A DNA stretch of 64,000 nucleotides from Maribacter thermophilus (GCF_001020565.1 NZ_LDAS01000001.1:100402-164401); one strand, 5' to 3'; numbered from the stretch's first letter, positions 9,892 to 19,974 are shown. The notes: generated by a model from the sequence alone, not told the origin. Numbers and translations: made by a program.

Positions 9892-12800
9892 ATGAAATTG
9901 AAATTAAAAAGTATGAGAAGTCAAATTATTACAGCTAAAAGTAGTGCGTTAAAAAAAATACTGGTAATTTTCACCTTACTGTTGTCCGGTATGGCTTTTG
10001 CACAAACTACCGTTACTTTAGAGGATCAGTGCAACTGTGAAGTTTTGCAAGGAACTGATGTTTCTGCACCAGGAGTAACTTCGCCAACAGGCGCGGATCT
10101 TGGAGACTTGTATGTTAATACCACTACAGGAACTATTTATTTTTGGGACGGTGATTCTTGGGAATTGACCGCTATCGATTTGAATACTACGAATACTAGT
10201 TTTACAATTGATTCCGCTGCTGGTGATCTTGTAATAACGGATAGCGATGCAAATGAAGTTAGGGTTCCGTTGGCGGACATAGCTGCTGAAGTGAATACTA
10301 ATACAACCAATGTAACTTTTGAGGTGAATACTACAACGGGTACATTGGATATAATTGACTCTGATACAAATGTAGTTTCCGTTCCGTTGGCCGATATAGC
10401 TGCCGAAGTGAATACGGACGATCAAAATGCTACCGAGGTAAGTCTTTTGAACCCTATTGATGTAGACGGAGATAGTACCAACGAGACAACAGTGGAAGAA
10501 GCTATAGCTGACTTGGCGGCGAACAATGCACTGGACCTTGACATAGATCCAACGAACGAGCTTACCACAAGCGGTAACGGTGCACCCGTGGGAGCCCCTG
10601 CCAATGATAATCCTGGGGCAACCTATCTAGATACGAGTACGAACGAACTGTATGTGTACGATGGTACCAACTGGACCATGGTTACCGACAATCAAAACGC
10701 CTCAGAGGTATCTTTTGACAATACAGGTACAACATTGACGGCAGGTAACGTGCAAGATGCGCTGTCCGAATTGGATGGGAATATAACATCAAGTGAACTT
10801 ACCACAACGGTTGTTGCGGGTGCGGGAAACAACGTGACTTCGGTTGTCTCTGGTAATAATACAGAATATACGGTATCTTCTCAAATAAGTGGGGATGCGG
10901 GAAACAATATTTCTCTTGGTACGGATAACGGCCTTTTCTCTACCGACGATCAAAATGCTACCGAGGTGGGTCTTTTGAACCCTATCGATGTAGACGGTGA
11001 TAGTACCAACGAGACAACGGTTGAAGAGGCTATAGCTGATTTGGCCGCGAACAATGCACTGGACCTTGACATAGATCCAACGAACGAGCTTACCACAAGC
11101 GGTAACGGTGCACCTGTGGGAGCCCCTGCGAATGATAATCCTGGGGTAACCTATCTAGATACGAGTACAAATGAGCTATATGTGTATGATGGTACCAACT
11201 GGAATATGGTTACGGACAACCAAAATTTGAGTGAGGTGTTGGCAGATGGTAATGATGGTGGCGGATTGGCCATCACCAATATAGCCAACCCTTCCAATGC
11301 ACAGGATGCCGCTACAAAAGCTTATGTTGATGGTGAAATAGCCGCGGCGACTACCCTTAACGATGGACAAATATATGTTGGCGATGCCAGTAACAATGCC
11401 GTTGGGGTGACAGCATCTGGAGATGCGACCATATCCAATACTGGGGTTATAGATTTGACGGCCGATGCTGTTGAAACGGATGAAATTATAGATGGTGCGG
11501 TAACCAGTGATAAGATATTGGATGGAACAATAACCACAGTTGATATTGCCAATGATGCGGTTTCTTTGGAGAAATTAGCCCACGGGACCGCTGACGGACA
11601 AGTGATGCGTTGGGATGCGGCAACCTCTTCTTGGACCTTGGTGGACCTTGGTTCGGTAACGGTTACTGAAAATGATGGTGTTATTGGTAATGAGGTAGTA
11701 GGCCCATCAAATGGTAGCTTGGTTTTGTCCGGTACCGGTACAACAGTCGACCCGTTAAGATTGGCCGTTGCGGAGAATGGGATAACGACCGATGAAATTG
11801 CGGCAGGTGCGGTAGAATCTTCGGATATCGCTGCAGGTGCTGTAAACGCAGCTACGATAAATAATGATGTGGCCGGATCGGGATTAATAAAAAATGGTAC
11901 GACAGGGGCCTTGGACGTGGATGTTTCAGCCTTGTCGGGAGACGGCAGTATCACATCTCCTAACAGTACAATAACATTGGGTGGCAACCCTGCTAATTCA
12001 ATTTTCGAGGATGTTACCTTGGATGTGGATGTTTCGGCATTGACGGGAGATGGCGATATAACATCGAGTGATTTAACGGTAGGAGGAGACTCTAACGCAT
12101 TGTTAGGCGATGTTAGCTTGGAGATAGCTGCAGGAGCAGTGGGCAACACTGAGCTTGGAGCGGATGCGGTGACCAGTGATAAGATATTGGATGGAACGAT
12201 AGCCTCTGACGATATCGCTGCAGGTGCTGTAAACGCAGCTACGATAAATAATGATGTGGCTGGATCGGGATTGATAAAAAATGGTACGACAGGGGCTTTG
12301 GACGTGGATGTTTCAGCCTTGTCGGGAGACGGCAGTATTACATCTCCTAACAGTACAATAACATTGGGTGGTACTCCTGCGAATTCAATTTTCGAGGATG
12401 TTACATTGGACGTGGATGTTTCGGCATTGACGGGAGATGGCGATATAACATCGAGTGATTTAACGGTAGGAGGGGACTCTAACGCATTGTTAGGCGATGT
12501 TACCTTGGAGATTACTGCAGGAGCAGTGGGAACCACCGAGTTGGCCGCAGATGCCGTTGACAATACGAAGTTGGCGGACAACGCCGTAAATACGGAAAAC
12601 ATTACAGATGGGACGATTACAGCCTCCGATATAGCGGATGATGCCATAACGGCGGCGGCGATAAATAGCGATGTAGCAGGAACGGGATTGGTTCAGAACG
12701 CCACAACGGGAGCATTGGAAGTAGATGGAACGGCAATCACGGGAGATGGGGACATAACATCGAGCGATTTAACGGTAGGAGGGGACTCTAACGCATTGTT

Positions 12801-15800
12801 AGGCGATGTTACCTTGGAGATAGCCGCAGGGGCAGTGGGCAATACTGAGCTTGGAGCAGATGCGGTAACCAGTGATAAAATATTAGATGGAACGATAGCC
12901 TCGGGTGATATAGGTGCAGGTGCGGTAAATGCAGCTACTATAAATAACGATGTGGCTGGATCAGGTTTGACACAAAATGCTACAACAGGTGCTTTGGAGG
13001 TTAATGAATCCGTATTGGCCGATGGAAGTCTTACGTCGCCAAACAGTACAATAACATTAGGTGGTACGCCTGCGAATTCAATTTTCGAGGATGTTACCTT
13101 GGACGTGGATGTTTCGGCATTAACTGGAGATGGGGATATAACATCGAGTGATTTAACAGTAGGAGGGGACTCCAACGCATTGTTAGGCGATGTTACCTTA
13201 GAGATAGCCGCAGGGGCAGTGGGCAACACTGAGCTTGGTGCCGATGCGGTGACCAGTGATAAGATATTGGATGGAACAATAACCACAGTTGATATTGCCA
13301 ATGATGCCGTTTCTTTAGAGAAATTGGCCAACGGAACAGCAGATGGCCAAGTAATGCAATGGGATGACACAACCTCTTCTTGGACCTTAGTAGACCTTGG
13401 GTCGGTGACAGTAACGGAAAACGATGGTGTAATTGGCAATGAGGTAACCGGAGCTACGGACGGCACATTAACAGTCTCTGGGGCAGGAACAACTGTGAGT
13501 CCTTTAACATTGGGAATAACCACAGGTGGTGTTTCTACAACCCAGTTAGCTAATGGAGGGGTTACTCTAGACAAGTTGGCCGATGGCACAACATCAGGGA
13601 ATCTGATTCAGTGGAACGGTACTGATTGGGAATACGTAGCTGCAAGCACGTTGATACCGGCAACAACGGTATCCAATACAAGTAGTGTAAATACTTTGAC
13701 CACAACAGTAAATGGTGTCACTGGAGCAGGAGTTGCTATAATAAATAGTAATACATTAAGTATAAATGGAAGTAACGAGTTGGTAAGTACTGTAAATGGG
13801 GTGGTTTCAAATAACGTAAGTTTGAGTCCTTATTTGGATAATACAGATGACCAGGATGCCGATGAGGTTGCCTTCGATGATAGTAGCGCATCACTAGGTG
13901 CAACGGATGTACAGGGAGCGATCGAAGCACTGGCAAGTGCACCCGATAACGATACCCAGTATACGGCAGGCGACGGATTGAACCTGGATGCGAGCAATGA
14001 ATTTACAGTAGTGGCAGACCCGGCTGCGAACAACGCGCTTAGTATCGGTGCCAATGGTCTATATGCTACAGATACAGATGACCAGGATGCCGATGAGGTT
14101 GCTTTCGATGATAGTAGTGCATCACTAGGTGCAACGGATGTACAGGGAGCGATCGAAGCACTGGCAAGTGCACCCGATAACGATACCCAGTATACGGCAG
14201 GCGACGGATTGAACCTGGATGCGAGCAATGAATTTACAGTAGTGGCAGACCCGGCTGCGAACAACGCGCTTAGTATCGGTGCCAATGGTCTATATGCTAC
14301 AGATACAGATGACCAGGATGCCGACGAGGTAGCCTTCGATGATAGTAGTGCATCACTAGGTGCAACCGATGTACAGGGAGCGATCGAAGCACTGGCAAGT
14401 GCACCCGATAACGATACCCAGTATACGGCAGGCGACGGATTGAACCTGGATGCGAGCAACGAATTTACGGCAGTAGCCAGTCCGGATGCTAACAATGCCT
14501 TGGAAGTTCGTGGCAATGGTCTATATGCTACAGATACAGATGACCAGGATGCCGATGAGGTAGCCTTCGATGATAGTAGCGCATCACTAGGTGCAACCGA
14601 TGTACAGGGAGCGATCGAAGCACTGGCAAGTGCACCCGATAACGATACCCAGTATACGGCAGGCGACGGATTGAACCTGGATGCGAGCAACGAATTTACA
14701 GTAGTGGCAGACCCGGCTGCGAACAACGCGCTTAGTGTCGGTGCCAACGGTCTTTATGCTACAGATACAGATGACCAGGATGCCGATGAGGTAGCCTTCG
14801 ATGATAGTAGTGCATCACTAGGCGCAACCGATGTACAGGGAGCGATCGAAGCACTGGCAAGTGCACCCGATAACGATACCCAGTATACGGCAGGTGACGG
14901 ATTGAACCTGGATGCGAGCAATGAATTTACAGTAGTGGCAGACCCGGCTGCGAACAACGCGCTTAGCGTTAGTGCCAACGGACTTTACGCTACGGATACA
15001 GATGACCAAGATGCCTCTGAGGTAAATCTTTCAAGCCCTATCGACGTTGACGGCGACAGTGTAAACGAAACGAACGTACAGGAGGCCCTTGAGGACCTTG
15101 CCGCGAACAGCAGCGATGATCAAAACATTGCAAATCTTTCGATAAACACTAGTTCCAATGTACTTACTGTCGGTATTGAAAACGGTAGTTCTCAAACTGT
15201 TGATTTATCGCATTTGGATAATCCGGGTACGGATAACCAAAATATTGCAAACTTAGCTTTTTCTGGTACCACTTTAACCGTAGGTATAGAGAACGGTAGT
15301 TCTCAAACCGTAAGTTTACTTCCATTGGCCGACAATCAAAGTATACAAGGCTCAAATTTGTCAGGAACCACCTTAACTATCGGTATAGAAGACGGTAGTT
15401 CAGAAACAGTAGATCTGTCTAGTTTGGCAAACACCGACAACCAACAAATAAGTCTTTCTGGAAATACCATTACCTTATCAAACGGTACGGGTACGGATAC
15501 AAGTGTAACCCTTCCTACGGCAGATGGTACCGAAACTATAGTAACAGCTGGTAACGATATTAGTGTTACAGGCGATGGTAGTGCTTCGACCCCATATGTG
15601 ATAAACAATGTAAGACCCGATATATTTTACCCACCTTCCATAGAAGTGGACGTGGCCACCGTAGGAACAGGTAGATCCATTGATCTGCATGCGGAATATG
15701 TATCCCAATATGGTTCGCCCATGGTAAGGAGTGATGTTGGTGGGGCCAATGAAGCGCCCGCTGCTATTCCTACCTATGCTGCAAATGAATTGTACTACTA

Positions 15801-15930
15801 TGTTACTTATTACGACGCAACAGTATTTGCCAACGTCCAAGTTAATGCCAATGGTATAATGACCTATGATGTGATTGCTACACCAACAGATTATAACACA
15901 TTGATAAACGTTGTCTTTGTAGCCAAGTAA
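9892..15930 (+). CDS. 2012-residue secreted repeat protein with tail-fibre-like repeats
   Basis: A signal peptide ends near residue 38 (LVIFTLLLSGMAFAQ); the ATG at 9913 is an alternative start. The body is Asp/Asn/Thr/Gly/Ala-rich repeats resembling those in phage tail-fibre or trimeric-adhesin-like proteins: NELYVYDGTNW, GAVTSDKILDGTI, TADGQVMRWD and WTLVDLGSVTVTENDGVIGN. Several repeat families are visible: a 94-residue unit twice, a block of about 129-residue units, and five 77-residue units at about 1318-1702. The last 110 residues are non-repetitive (from DIFYPPSIEVDV to INVVFVAK) and may be a folded terminal domain. No CHU_C domain is seen. The next gene starts 28 bp later and encodes a CHU_C protein, followed by a PorP/SprF gene, so this is probably a surface fibre or adhesin exported or displayed with them. 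The function is inferred from repeats and context only. Confidence 0.75.
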   Translation: MKLKLKSMRSQIITAKSSALKKILVIFTLLLSGMAFAQTTVTLEDQCNCEVLQGTDVSAPGVTSPTGADLGDLYVNTTTGTIYFWDGDSWELTAIDLNTTNTSFTIDSAAGDLVITDSDANEVRVPLADIAAEVNTNTTNVTFEVNTTTGTLDIIDSDTNVVSVPLADIAAEVNTDDQNATEVSLLNPIDVDGDSTNETTVEEAIADLAANNALDLDIDPTNELTTSGNGAPVGAPANDNPGATYLDTSTNELYVYDGTNWTMVTDNQNASEVSFDNTGTTLTAGNVQDALSELDGNITSSELTTTVVAGAGNNVTSVVSGNNTEYTVSSQISGDAGNNISLGTDNGLFSTDDQNATEVGLLNPIDVDGDSTNETTVEEAIADLAANNALDLDIDPTNELTTSGNGAPVGAPANDNPGVTYLDTSTNELYVYDGTNWNMVTDNQNLSEVLADGNDGGGLAITNIANPSNAQDAATKAYVDGEIAAATTLNDGQIYVGDASNNAVGVTASGDATISNTGVIDLTADAVETDEIIDGAVTSDKILDGTITTVDIANDAVSLEKLAHGTADGQVMRWDAATSSWTLVDLGSVTVTENDGVIGNEVVGPSNGSLVLSGTGTTVDPLRLAVAENGITTDEIAAGAVESSDIAAGAVNAATINNDVAGSGLIKNGTTGALDVDVSALSGDGSITSPNSTITLGGNPANSIFEDVTLDVDVSALTGDGDITSSDLTVGGDSNALLGDVSLEIAAGAVGNTELGADAVTSDKILDGTIASDDIAAGAVNAATINNDVAGSGLIKNGTTGALDVDVSALSGDGSITSPNSTITLGGTPANSIFEDVTLDVDVSALTGDGDITSSDLTVGGDSNALLGDVTLEITAGAVGTTELAADAVDNTKLADNAVNTENITDGTITASDIADDAITAAAINSDVAGTGLVQNATTGALEVDGTAITGDGDITSSDLTVGGDSNALLGDVTLEIAAGAVGNTELGADAVTSDKILDGTIASGDIGAGAVNAATINNDVAGSGLTQNATTGALEVNESVLADGSLTSPNSTITLGGTPANSIFEDVTLDVDVSALTGDGDITSSDLTVGGDSNALLGDVTLEIAAGAVGNTELGADAVTSDKILDGTITTVDIANDAVSLEKLANGTADGQVMQWDDTTSSWTLVDLGSVTVTENDGVIGNEVTGATDGTLTVSGAGTTVSPLTLGITTGGVSTTQLANGGVTLDKLADGTTSGNLIQWNGTDWEYVAASTLIPATTVSNTSSVNTLTTTVNGVTGAGVAIINSNTLSINGSNELVSTVNGVVSNNVSLSPYLDNTDDQDADEVAFDDSSASLGATDVQGAIEALASAPDNDTQYTAGDGLNLDASNEFTVVADPAANNALSIGANGLYATDTDDQDADEVAFDDSSASLGATDVQGAIEALASAPDNDTQYTAGDGLNLDASNEFTVVADPAANNALSIGANGLYATDTDDQDADEVAFDDSSASLGATDVQGAIEALASAPDNDTQYTAGDGLNLDASNEFTAVASPDANNALEVRGNGLYATDTDDQDADEVAFDDSSASLGATDVQGAIEALASAPDNDTQYTAGDGLNLDASNEFTVVADPAANNALSVGANGLYATDTDDQDADEVAFDDSSASLGATDVQGAIEALASAPDNDTQYTAGDGLNLDASNEFTVVADPAANNALSVSANGLYATDTDDQDASEVNLSSPIDVDGDSVNETNVQEALEDLAANSSDDQNIANLSINTSSNVLTVGIENGSSQTVDLSHLDNPGTDNQNIANLAFSGTTLTVGIENGSSQTVSLLPLADNQSIQGSNLSGTTLTIGIEDGSSETVDLSSLANTDNQQISLSGNTITLSNGTGTDTSVTLPTADGTETIVTAGNDISVTGDGSASTPYVINNVRPDIFYPPSIEVDVATVGTGRSIDLHAEYVSQYGSPMVRSDVGGANEAPAAIPTYAANELYYYVTYYDATVFANVQVNANGIMTYDVIATPTDYNTLINVVFVAK
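10417..10698 (+). repeat. 94-codon repeat, copy 1 (copy 2 at 10945-11226)
   Basis: The stretch starting DDQNATEV and ending NWTMVTDNQN recurs 528 bp downstream with few changes (for example GATYLD against GVTYLD). The DNA is nearly identical, including many silent sites, which points to recent duplication or gene conversion. Confidence 0.85.
10945..11226 (+). repeat. 94-codon repeat, copy 2
   Basis: Second copy of the unit at 10417-10698, in the same frame of the 2012-residue protein. Confidence 0.85.
11824..13265 (+). repeat. Block of imperfect 387-bp (129-codon) repeats
   Basis: The unit begins with codons for DIAAGAVNAATINNDVAGSG and ends at SDKILDGTIAS. Full copies start at 11824 and 12211, 387 bp apart, with shortened or diverged copies near 12730 and 12906. 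The block is flanked by two copies of a segment from ILDGTITTVDIAND to VTVTENDGVIGNEV (near 11515-11700 and 13258-13443), so the whole block may itself be part of a larger duplication. Confidence 0.75.
13843..14997 (+). repeat. Five tandem 231-bp (77-codon) repeats
   Basis: Units start at 13843, 14074, 14305, 14536 and 14767 (the TDDQDADEVAFDD motif), each exactly 231 bp. They are almost identical at DNA level. The third unit differs most, near its end (AVASPDANNALEVRGNG replacing VVADPAANNALSIGANG). A diverged start of a sixth unit (DDQDASEV) follows at 14998. Copy number is expected to change easily by recombination. Confidence 0.93.
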
Positions 15931-15958
15931 TTTAGACGAAACAGATACCTAGACCGAT

Positions 15959-17992
15959 TTGAAAAGAATTCATACATATAAAACCATTTTTCTTGGTATT
16001 GTTTTTACAATATTAGGGGTAACGGTATCCAATGCCCAGTATTTGTTGCAGGCCCCTGCTGATACAGCTGAAGAGACGAGAACGAATTTTCGTTGGTACG
16101 AAGCGCAGGATACTAGCACAATTTTAAGTACGGAGCGCTTTTTGGAAGTTACAGAACAAGGCGTTTATTTTGCTGTTTACGATGGTACTTTATGTGGTAA
16201 GAATGCTACTAGTTATTTTATCGTTACCAACTGTAATTCCCCATATAACGAGGTTACTCTTGATATTAGTGATAACACCGATAATCTTTCGCCAGCAGCA
16301 TCTGTGAGTTGGACTCCTTCTTTACCAGGGGATCAGAGTGCGCCCACGGTTATTGCTACAAAAACTATAGAACGGTATGTAGCTACTATCAATAAGGCTG
16401 GAAATGCAAAAGACTTACCCAGTTTTACCGTGGTTTGTATTGACGAGTCGGCCATTCTTGTCGATGATATGGTAACGGTAGATGAAGATAGTTCTGTAAT
16501 CGTTGATATTTTTTCTAATGATAGTGAGTTGCCTACAGAAGGTGTACTCACGACTACAGATCCGGCCAATGGAACGGTCAGCGTAGATGACAACGGAACA
16601 CCTAACGATCCTACCGATGATATCGTAACCTATACGCCCGATCCGGATTATAATGGTTCGGACTCTTTTGATTATACGATTTGCAATATATATGGAGACT
16701 GTAGTACGGCGACTGTTACTATAGATGTGACTCCTATTCTTGATACTATCGATGATAGTGTGGTTACTAACGAAGATACTCCTATCGTATTGGATGTTTT
16801 AGGAAATGATAATGATATTCCGTCCACAGGTACTTTAACGGTCACCGATCCAACTAGTGGTACTGTGGTGATAGATAATGGAGGAACGCCTAATGATCCC
16901 TCCGATGATACGATTACCTATACACCAAGCGAAAATTTCGATGGTAATGATTCGTTTACCTATACCCTGTGCGATGACCTAGGTAACTGTGATACCGCAA
17001 CGGTAACCATTTTAGTGAGTGACGCTGCCGATCTTGATGCGGATAATGACGGAATCTTGGATAGCTTTGAAGACCTGAATTTGGATGGCGACAATGATCC
17101 TGCGACCGATCCAACGGACTCTGACGGCGATGGCTTCCCCGACTATCTTGATATAGACAGTGATAACGATGGTATACCCGATAATGTGGAGGCTCAGACT
17201 ACTGAAGATTATATTGCACCAAGTGATGTTGATACTGATGGTAACGGTGTAGACGATGCTTATGAAAATAATGGGGTCGTTGGATTATTTCCGGTAGATA
17301 CGGATGGTGATAGTCTTCCTGATTATTTGGATGAGGATAGTGATAATGATAATGTTCCCGATAGTATAGAAGCACACGACCATGACCATGATGGTATTGC
17401 CGATGTTGTTTTCATCGGTTCGGATAAGGACGATGATGGACTGGACGATGGCTTTGAAGGTGCCATAACCGTCGATGTGGATGTTAACGATGAAATTGAC
17501 GATCCTTTTGCAATGCTTCCGAACACGGATAGCGATGAAGAATCCGATTACAGAGATACCGATGATGACGATGATGGTATAGAGACCGTAGATGAGGACC
17601 TAAATCTTGATGGCAATTATGCAAATGACGATTCTGATGAGGACGGAATTCCTAATTATTTAGATCCCGATCTTGAGGAGCAAGAAGAGTTGGTAGAGGT
17701 TTTCAACGTTATAACGCCCAACGGAGATGGTGTTCATGATGTGTTAAGAATAAACGGACTTGAAAATTACCCGAACAATACCATTCGTATCTATAACAGA
17801 TGGGGTGTTATGGTGTTCATGACCAAGGCCTATGGTACCCAAGGTAATGTGTTCGATGGTACGTCCCAGGCGAGGGCAACGATAGAAAAGGAAAATAAGC
17901 TTCCAGTAGGTACATATTTTTACATATTGGATTACGAAGAACCCAATGGTAAAATGAAACAACTTTCAGGTTACCTGTATATTAATAGATAA
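15959..17992 (+). CDS. T9SS type B sorting domain (CHU_C) protein with cadherin-like and Ca-binding repeats
   Basis: This 677-residue secreted protein starts at a TTG codon. The start is supported because the following residues form a complete signal peptide ([26 protein letters not shown]), and no ATG lies nearby in frame. After about 135 residues of unassigned sequence come two cadherin/Big_9-like domains (about 165-255 and 260-350). An Asp-rich thrombospondin-type-3-like region of about 220 residues follows (about 355-575), equivalent to one unit of the 231-residue repeat in the gene at 1-2029. A CHU_C sorting domain forms the end (about 580-677: [35 protein letters not shown]). The PorP/SprF gene starts 4 bp downstream. 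It is most likely a T9SS-exported surface adhesin. Confidence 0.87.
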   Translation: MKRIHTYKTIFLGIVFTILGVTVSNAQYLLQAPADTAEETRTNFRWYEAQDTSTILSTERFLEVTEQGVYFAVYDGTLCGKNATSYFIVTNCNSPYNEVTLDISDNTDNLSPAASVSWTPSLPGDQSAPTVIATKTIERYVATINKAGNAKDLPSFTVVCIDESAILVDDMVTVDEDSSVIVDIFSNDSELPTEGVLTTTDPANGTVSVDDNGTPNDPTDDIVTYTPDPDYNGSDSFDYTICNIYGDCSTATVTIDVTPILDTIDDSVVTNEDTPIVLDVLGNDNDIPSTGTLTVTDPTSGTVVIDNGGTPNDPSDDTITYTPSENFDGNDSFTYTLCDDLGNCDTATVTILVSDAADLDADNDGILDSFEDLNLDGDNDPATDPTDSDGDGFPDYLDIDSDNDGIPDNVEAQTTEDYIAPSDVDTDGNGVDDAYENNGVVGLFPVDTDGDSLPDYLDEDSDNDNVPDSIEAHDHDHDGIADVVFIGSDKDDDGLDDGFEGAITVDVDVNDEIDDPFAMLPNTDSDEESDYRDTDDDDDGIETVDEDLNLDGNYANDDSDEDGIPNYLDPDLEEQEELVEVFNVITPNGDGVHDVLRINGLENYPNNTIRIYNRWGVMVFMTKAYGTQGNVFDGTSQARATIEKENKLPVGTYFYILDYEEPNGKMKQLSGYLYINR

Positions 17993-17996
17993 AAGG

Positions 17997-18950
17997 ATGT
18001 CAAATAATAGATCGACAATAACAAAATATTACACCCTTGTAAATAGGCTTTTCCTTTTAATGTTATTTATTGGAACGATATCTTATGGCCAGCAAGATGC
18101 CCAATATACCCAATACATGTACAATACGGTAAGTGTAAATCCGGGGTACGCAGGTTCTAGGGGGCATATTAGTGTGGCTGCCCTACACCGTTCTCAATGG
18201 GTCGGTTTGGATGGGGCACCCGTTACGCAGACTTTTAATGTGCATTCTCCCATAGGTTATAGAGGTGTTGGTCTAGGTCTTTCTATAGTAAACGATAAGA
18301 TCGGGCCTACCTCGGAAACCAGTTTTGATGTTGATTTTTCCTATACCATATGGACCTCTACTGAAGGTCGTTTAAGTTTTGGGTTAAAGGCCAGTGCTAA
18401 TTTATTGGATATCCGATTTTCGGAGTTGAACCAGTACGCATCGGATCAAACGTTACAACAAGATATTGATAACAGGTTAACACCTAATGTCGGTGCTGGG
18501 GTCTATTACCATACCAATAATTTTTATGCAGGGTTATCTGTACCAAGGTTATTGGAAACAACCCATTTTGACGAATCTTCGCTTTCAACGGCCAAAGAAC
18601 AGATGAATTTTTATTTTATTACAGGTTATGTTTGGGATTTAAATCCATTTCTAAAGTTTAAACCGGCATTACTTACCAAAATGGTACAAGGAGCGCCTTT
18701 ACAGGTAGATCTTTCAGCTAACTTTATGTTCAACGAAAAGTTTATTTTGGGGGCAGCCTACAGGTGGGATGCCGCGGTAAGTGGTATGGCCGGGTTTAAT
18801 ATATCTAACAATTTCTTGATCGGCATTGCCTACGACCGTGAGACGACCGAATTGGGAGGTACATCTTTCAACGACGGTTCTTTCGAGGTCATTCTTAGAT
18901 ATGATTTTATCAGCACAAAGAACAATTTAAAATCACCTCGCTTTTTTTAA
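17997..18950 (+). CDS. PorP/SprF family type IX secretion system membrane protein
   Basis: This 317-residue protein is the same length as the product at 2042-2995 and clearly its paralogue (shared QQDAQYTQYM, SVNP.YAGSRG, SQWVGLDGAP, QVDLSANFMFNEKF, YDRETTELGG, SPRFF). A signal segment precedes SYGQQ. It is predicted to be an outer-membrane protein that helps secretion or anchoring of the CHU_C protein encoded just upstream (4-bp gap). It ends the operon that starts at 9892. No strong terminator hairpin was seen in the 86 bp before idi. Confidence 0.93.
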   Translation: MSNNRSTITKYYTLVNRLFLLMLFIGTISYGQQDAQYTQYMYNTVSVNPGYAGSRGHISVAALHRSQWVGLDGAPVTQTFNVHSPIGYRGVGLGLSIVNDKIGPTSETSFDVDFSYTIWTSTEGRLSFGLKASANLLDIRFSELNQYASDQTLQQDIDNRLTPNVGAGVYYHTNNFYAGLSVPRLLETTHFDESSLSTAKEQMNFYFITGYVWDLNPFLKFKPALLTKMVQGAPLQVDLSANFMFNEKFILGAAYRWDAAVSGMAGFNISNNFLIGIAYDRETTELGGTSFNDGSFEVILRYDFISTKNNLKSPRFF

Positions 18951-19036
18951 ATACATTCCGTACATTTCTTCTTATTCTGTTATTTATTTTATTGATGGGT
19001 TTAACATAAGTTGTACAAAGACCCTATTTTTACAAT

Positions 19037-19570
19037 ATGAAGGAAGAAGAAGTAATACTTGTTAACGAAAATGACGAACAAATAGGCACCATGCCCAAGA
19101 TGGAAGCCCATGAAAAAGCGGAACTTCATAGGGCATTTTCGGTTTTTGTTCTAAATGATAAGAATGAGATAATGTTGCAACAACGTGCAGCACATAAATA
19201 CCATTCTCCATTATTGTGGACCAATACTTGTTGTAGCCATCAAAGGGTAGGGGAGTCGAATATTGAGGCAGGTAAGAGACGCTTACGGGAAGAAATGGGG
19301 TTTGAAACAGATTTAAAAGAACTTTTTTCTTTTATTTATAAGGCTCCTTTCGATAATGGATTAACGGAACATGAACTGGATCATGTAATGCTCGGGTATT
19401 ACAACGATGAGCCTGTCATTAATGCGGAGGAAGTAGAAGATTGGAAATGGATGACCCCTGTCGATATTAAAAATGATATAGAGATAAATCCGGACGAATA
19501 CACCGCATGGTTCAAAATAATTTTCGAAAAGTTTTATCAGCACTTAGTCGATAACCTTGTAGTAAGATGA
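19037..19570 (+). CDS. idi: Isopentenyl-diphosphate delta-isomerase, type I
   Basis: This cytosolic enzyme interconverts isopentenyl and dimethylallyl diphosphate in isoprenoid synthesis. The 177-residue length matches the bacterial type I family. The Nudix-like fold is evident: an N-terminal ELHRAFSVFVLN strand, the active-site Cys region TNTCCSHQR (Cys65/66, followed by the metal-binding His), the Nudix-type motif GKRRLREEMGFE and the second catalytic stretch LTEHELDHVM. The stop codon overlaps the start of the next gene (ATGA), which suggests translational coupling with the QueD-like gene. Confidence 0.93.
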   Translation: MKEEEVILVNENDEQIGTMPKMEAHEKAELHRAFSVFVLNDKNEIMLQQRAAHKYHSPLLWTNTCCSHQRVGESNIEAGKRRLREEMGFETDLKELFSFIYKAPFDNGLTEHELDHVMLGYYNDEPVINAEEVEDWKWMTPVDIKNDIEINPDEYTAWFKIIFEKFYQHLVDNLVVR

Positions 19571-19974
19571 AAGTAAAAGTAAGTAGAAAAGCTCATTTTA
19601 ATGCCGCACATAGATTGTTTCGAGAGGATTGGGACGATGAAAAAAATACGGCGGTGTTCGGCAAATGCAGTAACCCAAATTATCATGGGCATAATTACGA
19701 AATGGTAGTCAGTGTTTATGGGGAGATAGACCAGAAGACCGGTTTTGTGATGGACATGAAAAAGTTGAAAGAATTGATCAGGGCAGAGATAGAAGAGGCC
19801 TTTGACCACAAAAATTTAAATGTGGAGGTGCCCGAGTTTAAGAACTTAAACCCTACAGCAGAAAATATAGCGGTAGTTATTTGGAAAAAGCTAAGGCCGC
19901 ACATCTCAAAAGATAAAGACATAGAAGTAGTTCTTTATGAAACCCCTAGAAATTTTGTAACCTTTTCGGGGTAG
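19567..19974 (+). CDS. queD: 6-carboxytetrahydropterin synthase / PTPS-family protein (QueD-like)
   Basis: This 135-residue protein is of the 6-pyruvoyltetrahydropterin synthase family. Zinc-binding His residues are visible at AAHRLF (His15) and NYHGHNY (His40, His42). The catalytic Cys34 lies in FGKCSNPNYHGHN and the C-terminal substrate-binding Glu is in VVLYETPRNFV. In most bacteria this family makes 6-carboxytetrahydropterin for queuosine. No other queuosine gene is nearby, so a related pterin role is possible. It overlaps idi by 4 bp. Confidence 0.85.
   Translation: MKVKVSRKAHFNAAHRLFREDWDDEKNTAVFGKCSNPNYHGHNYEMVVSVYGEIDQKTGFVMDMKKLKELIRAEIEEAFDHKNLNVEVPEFKNLNPTAENIAVVIWKKLRPHISKDKDIEVVLYETPRNFVTFSG

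Noticed and set aside
11322-14978. Long minus-strand reading frames (up to about 440 codons) over the repeats of the giant gene
   Set aside because: They repeat in step with the sense repeats, have Ser/Pro/Ala/Val-biased composition and no domains; they are shadows of a repetitive sense gene.
9892-15930. Prophage tail-fibre origin of the giant gene
   Set aside because: The repeats resemble tail-fibre proteins, but the gene has a signal peptide, lies in a T9SS-type operon, and no phage structural or integrase gene is nearby.
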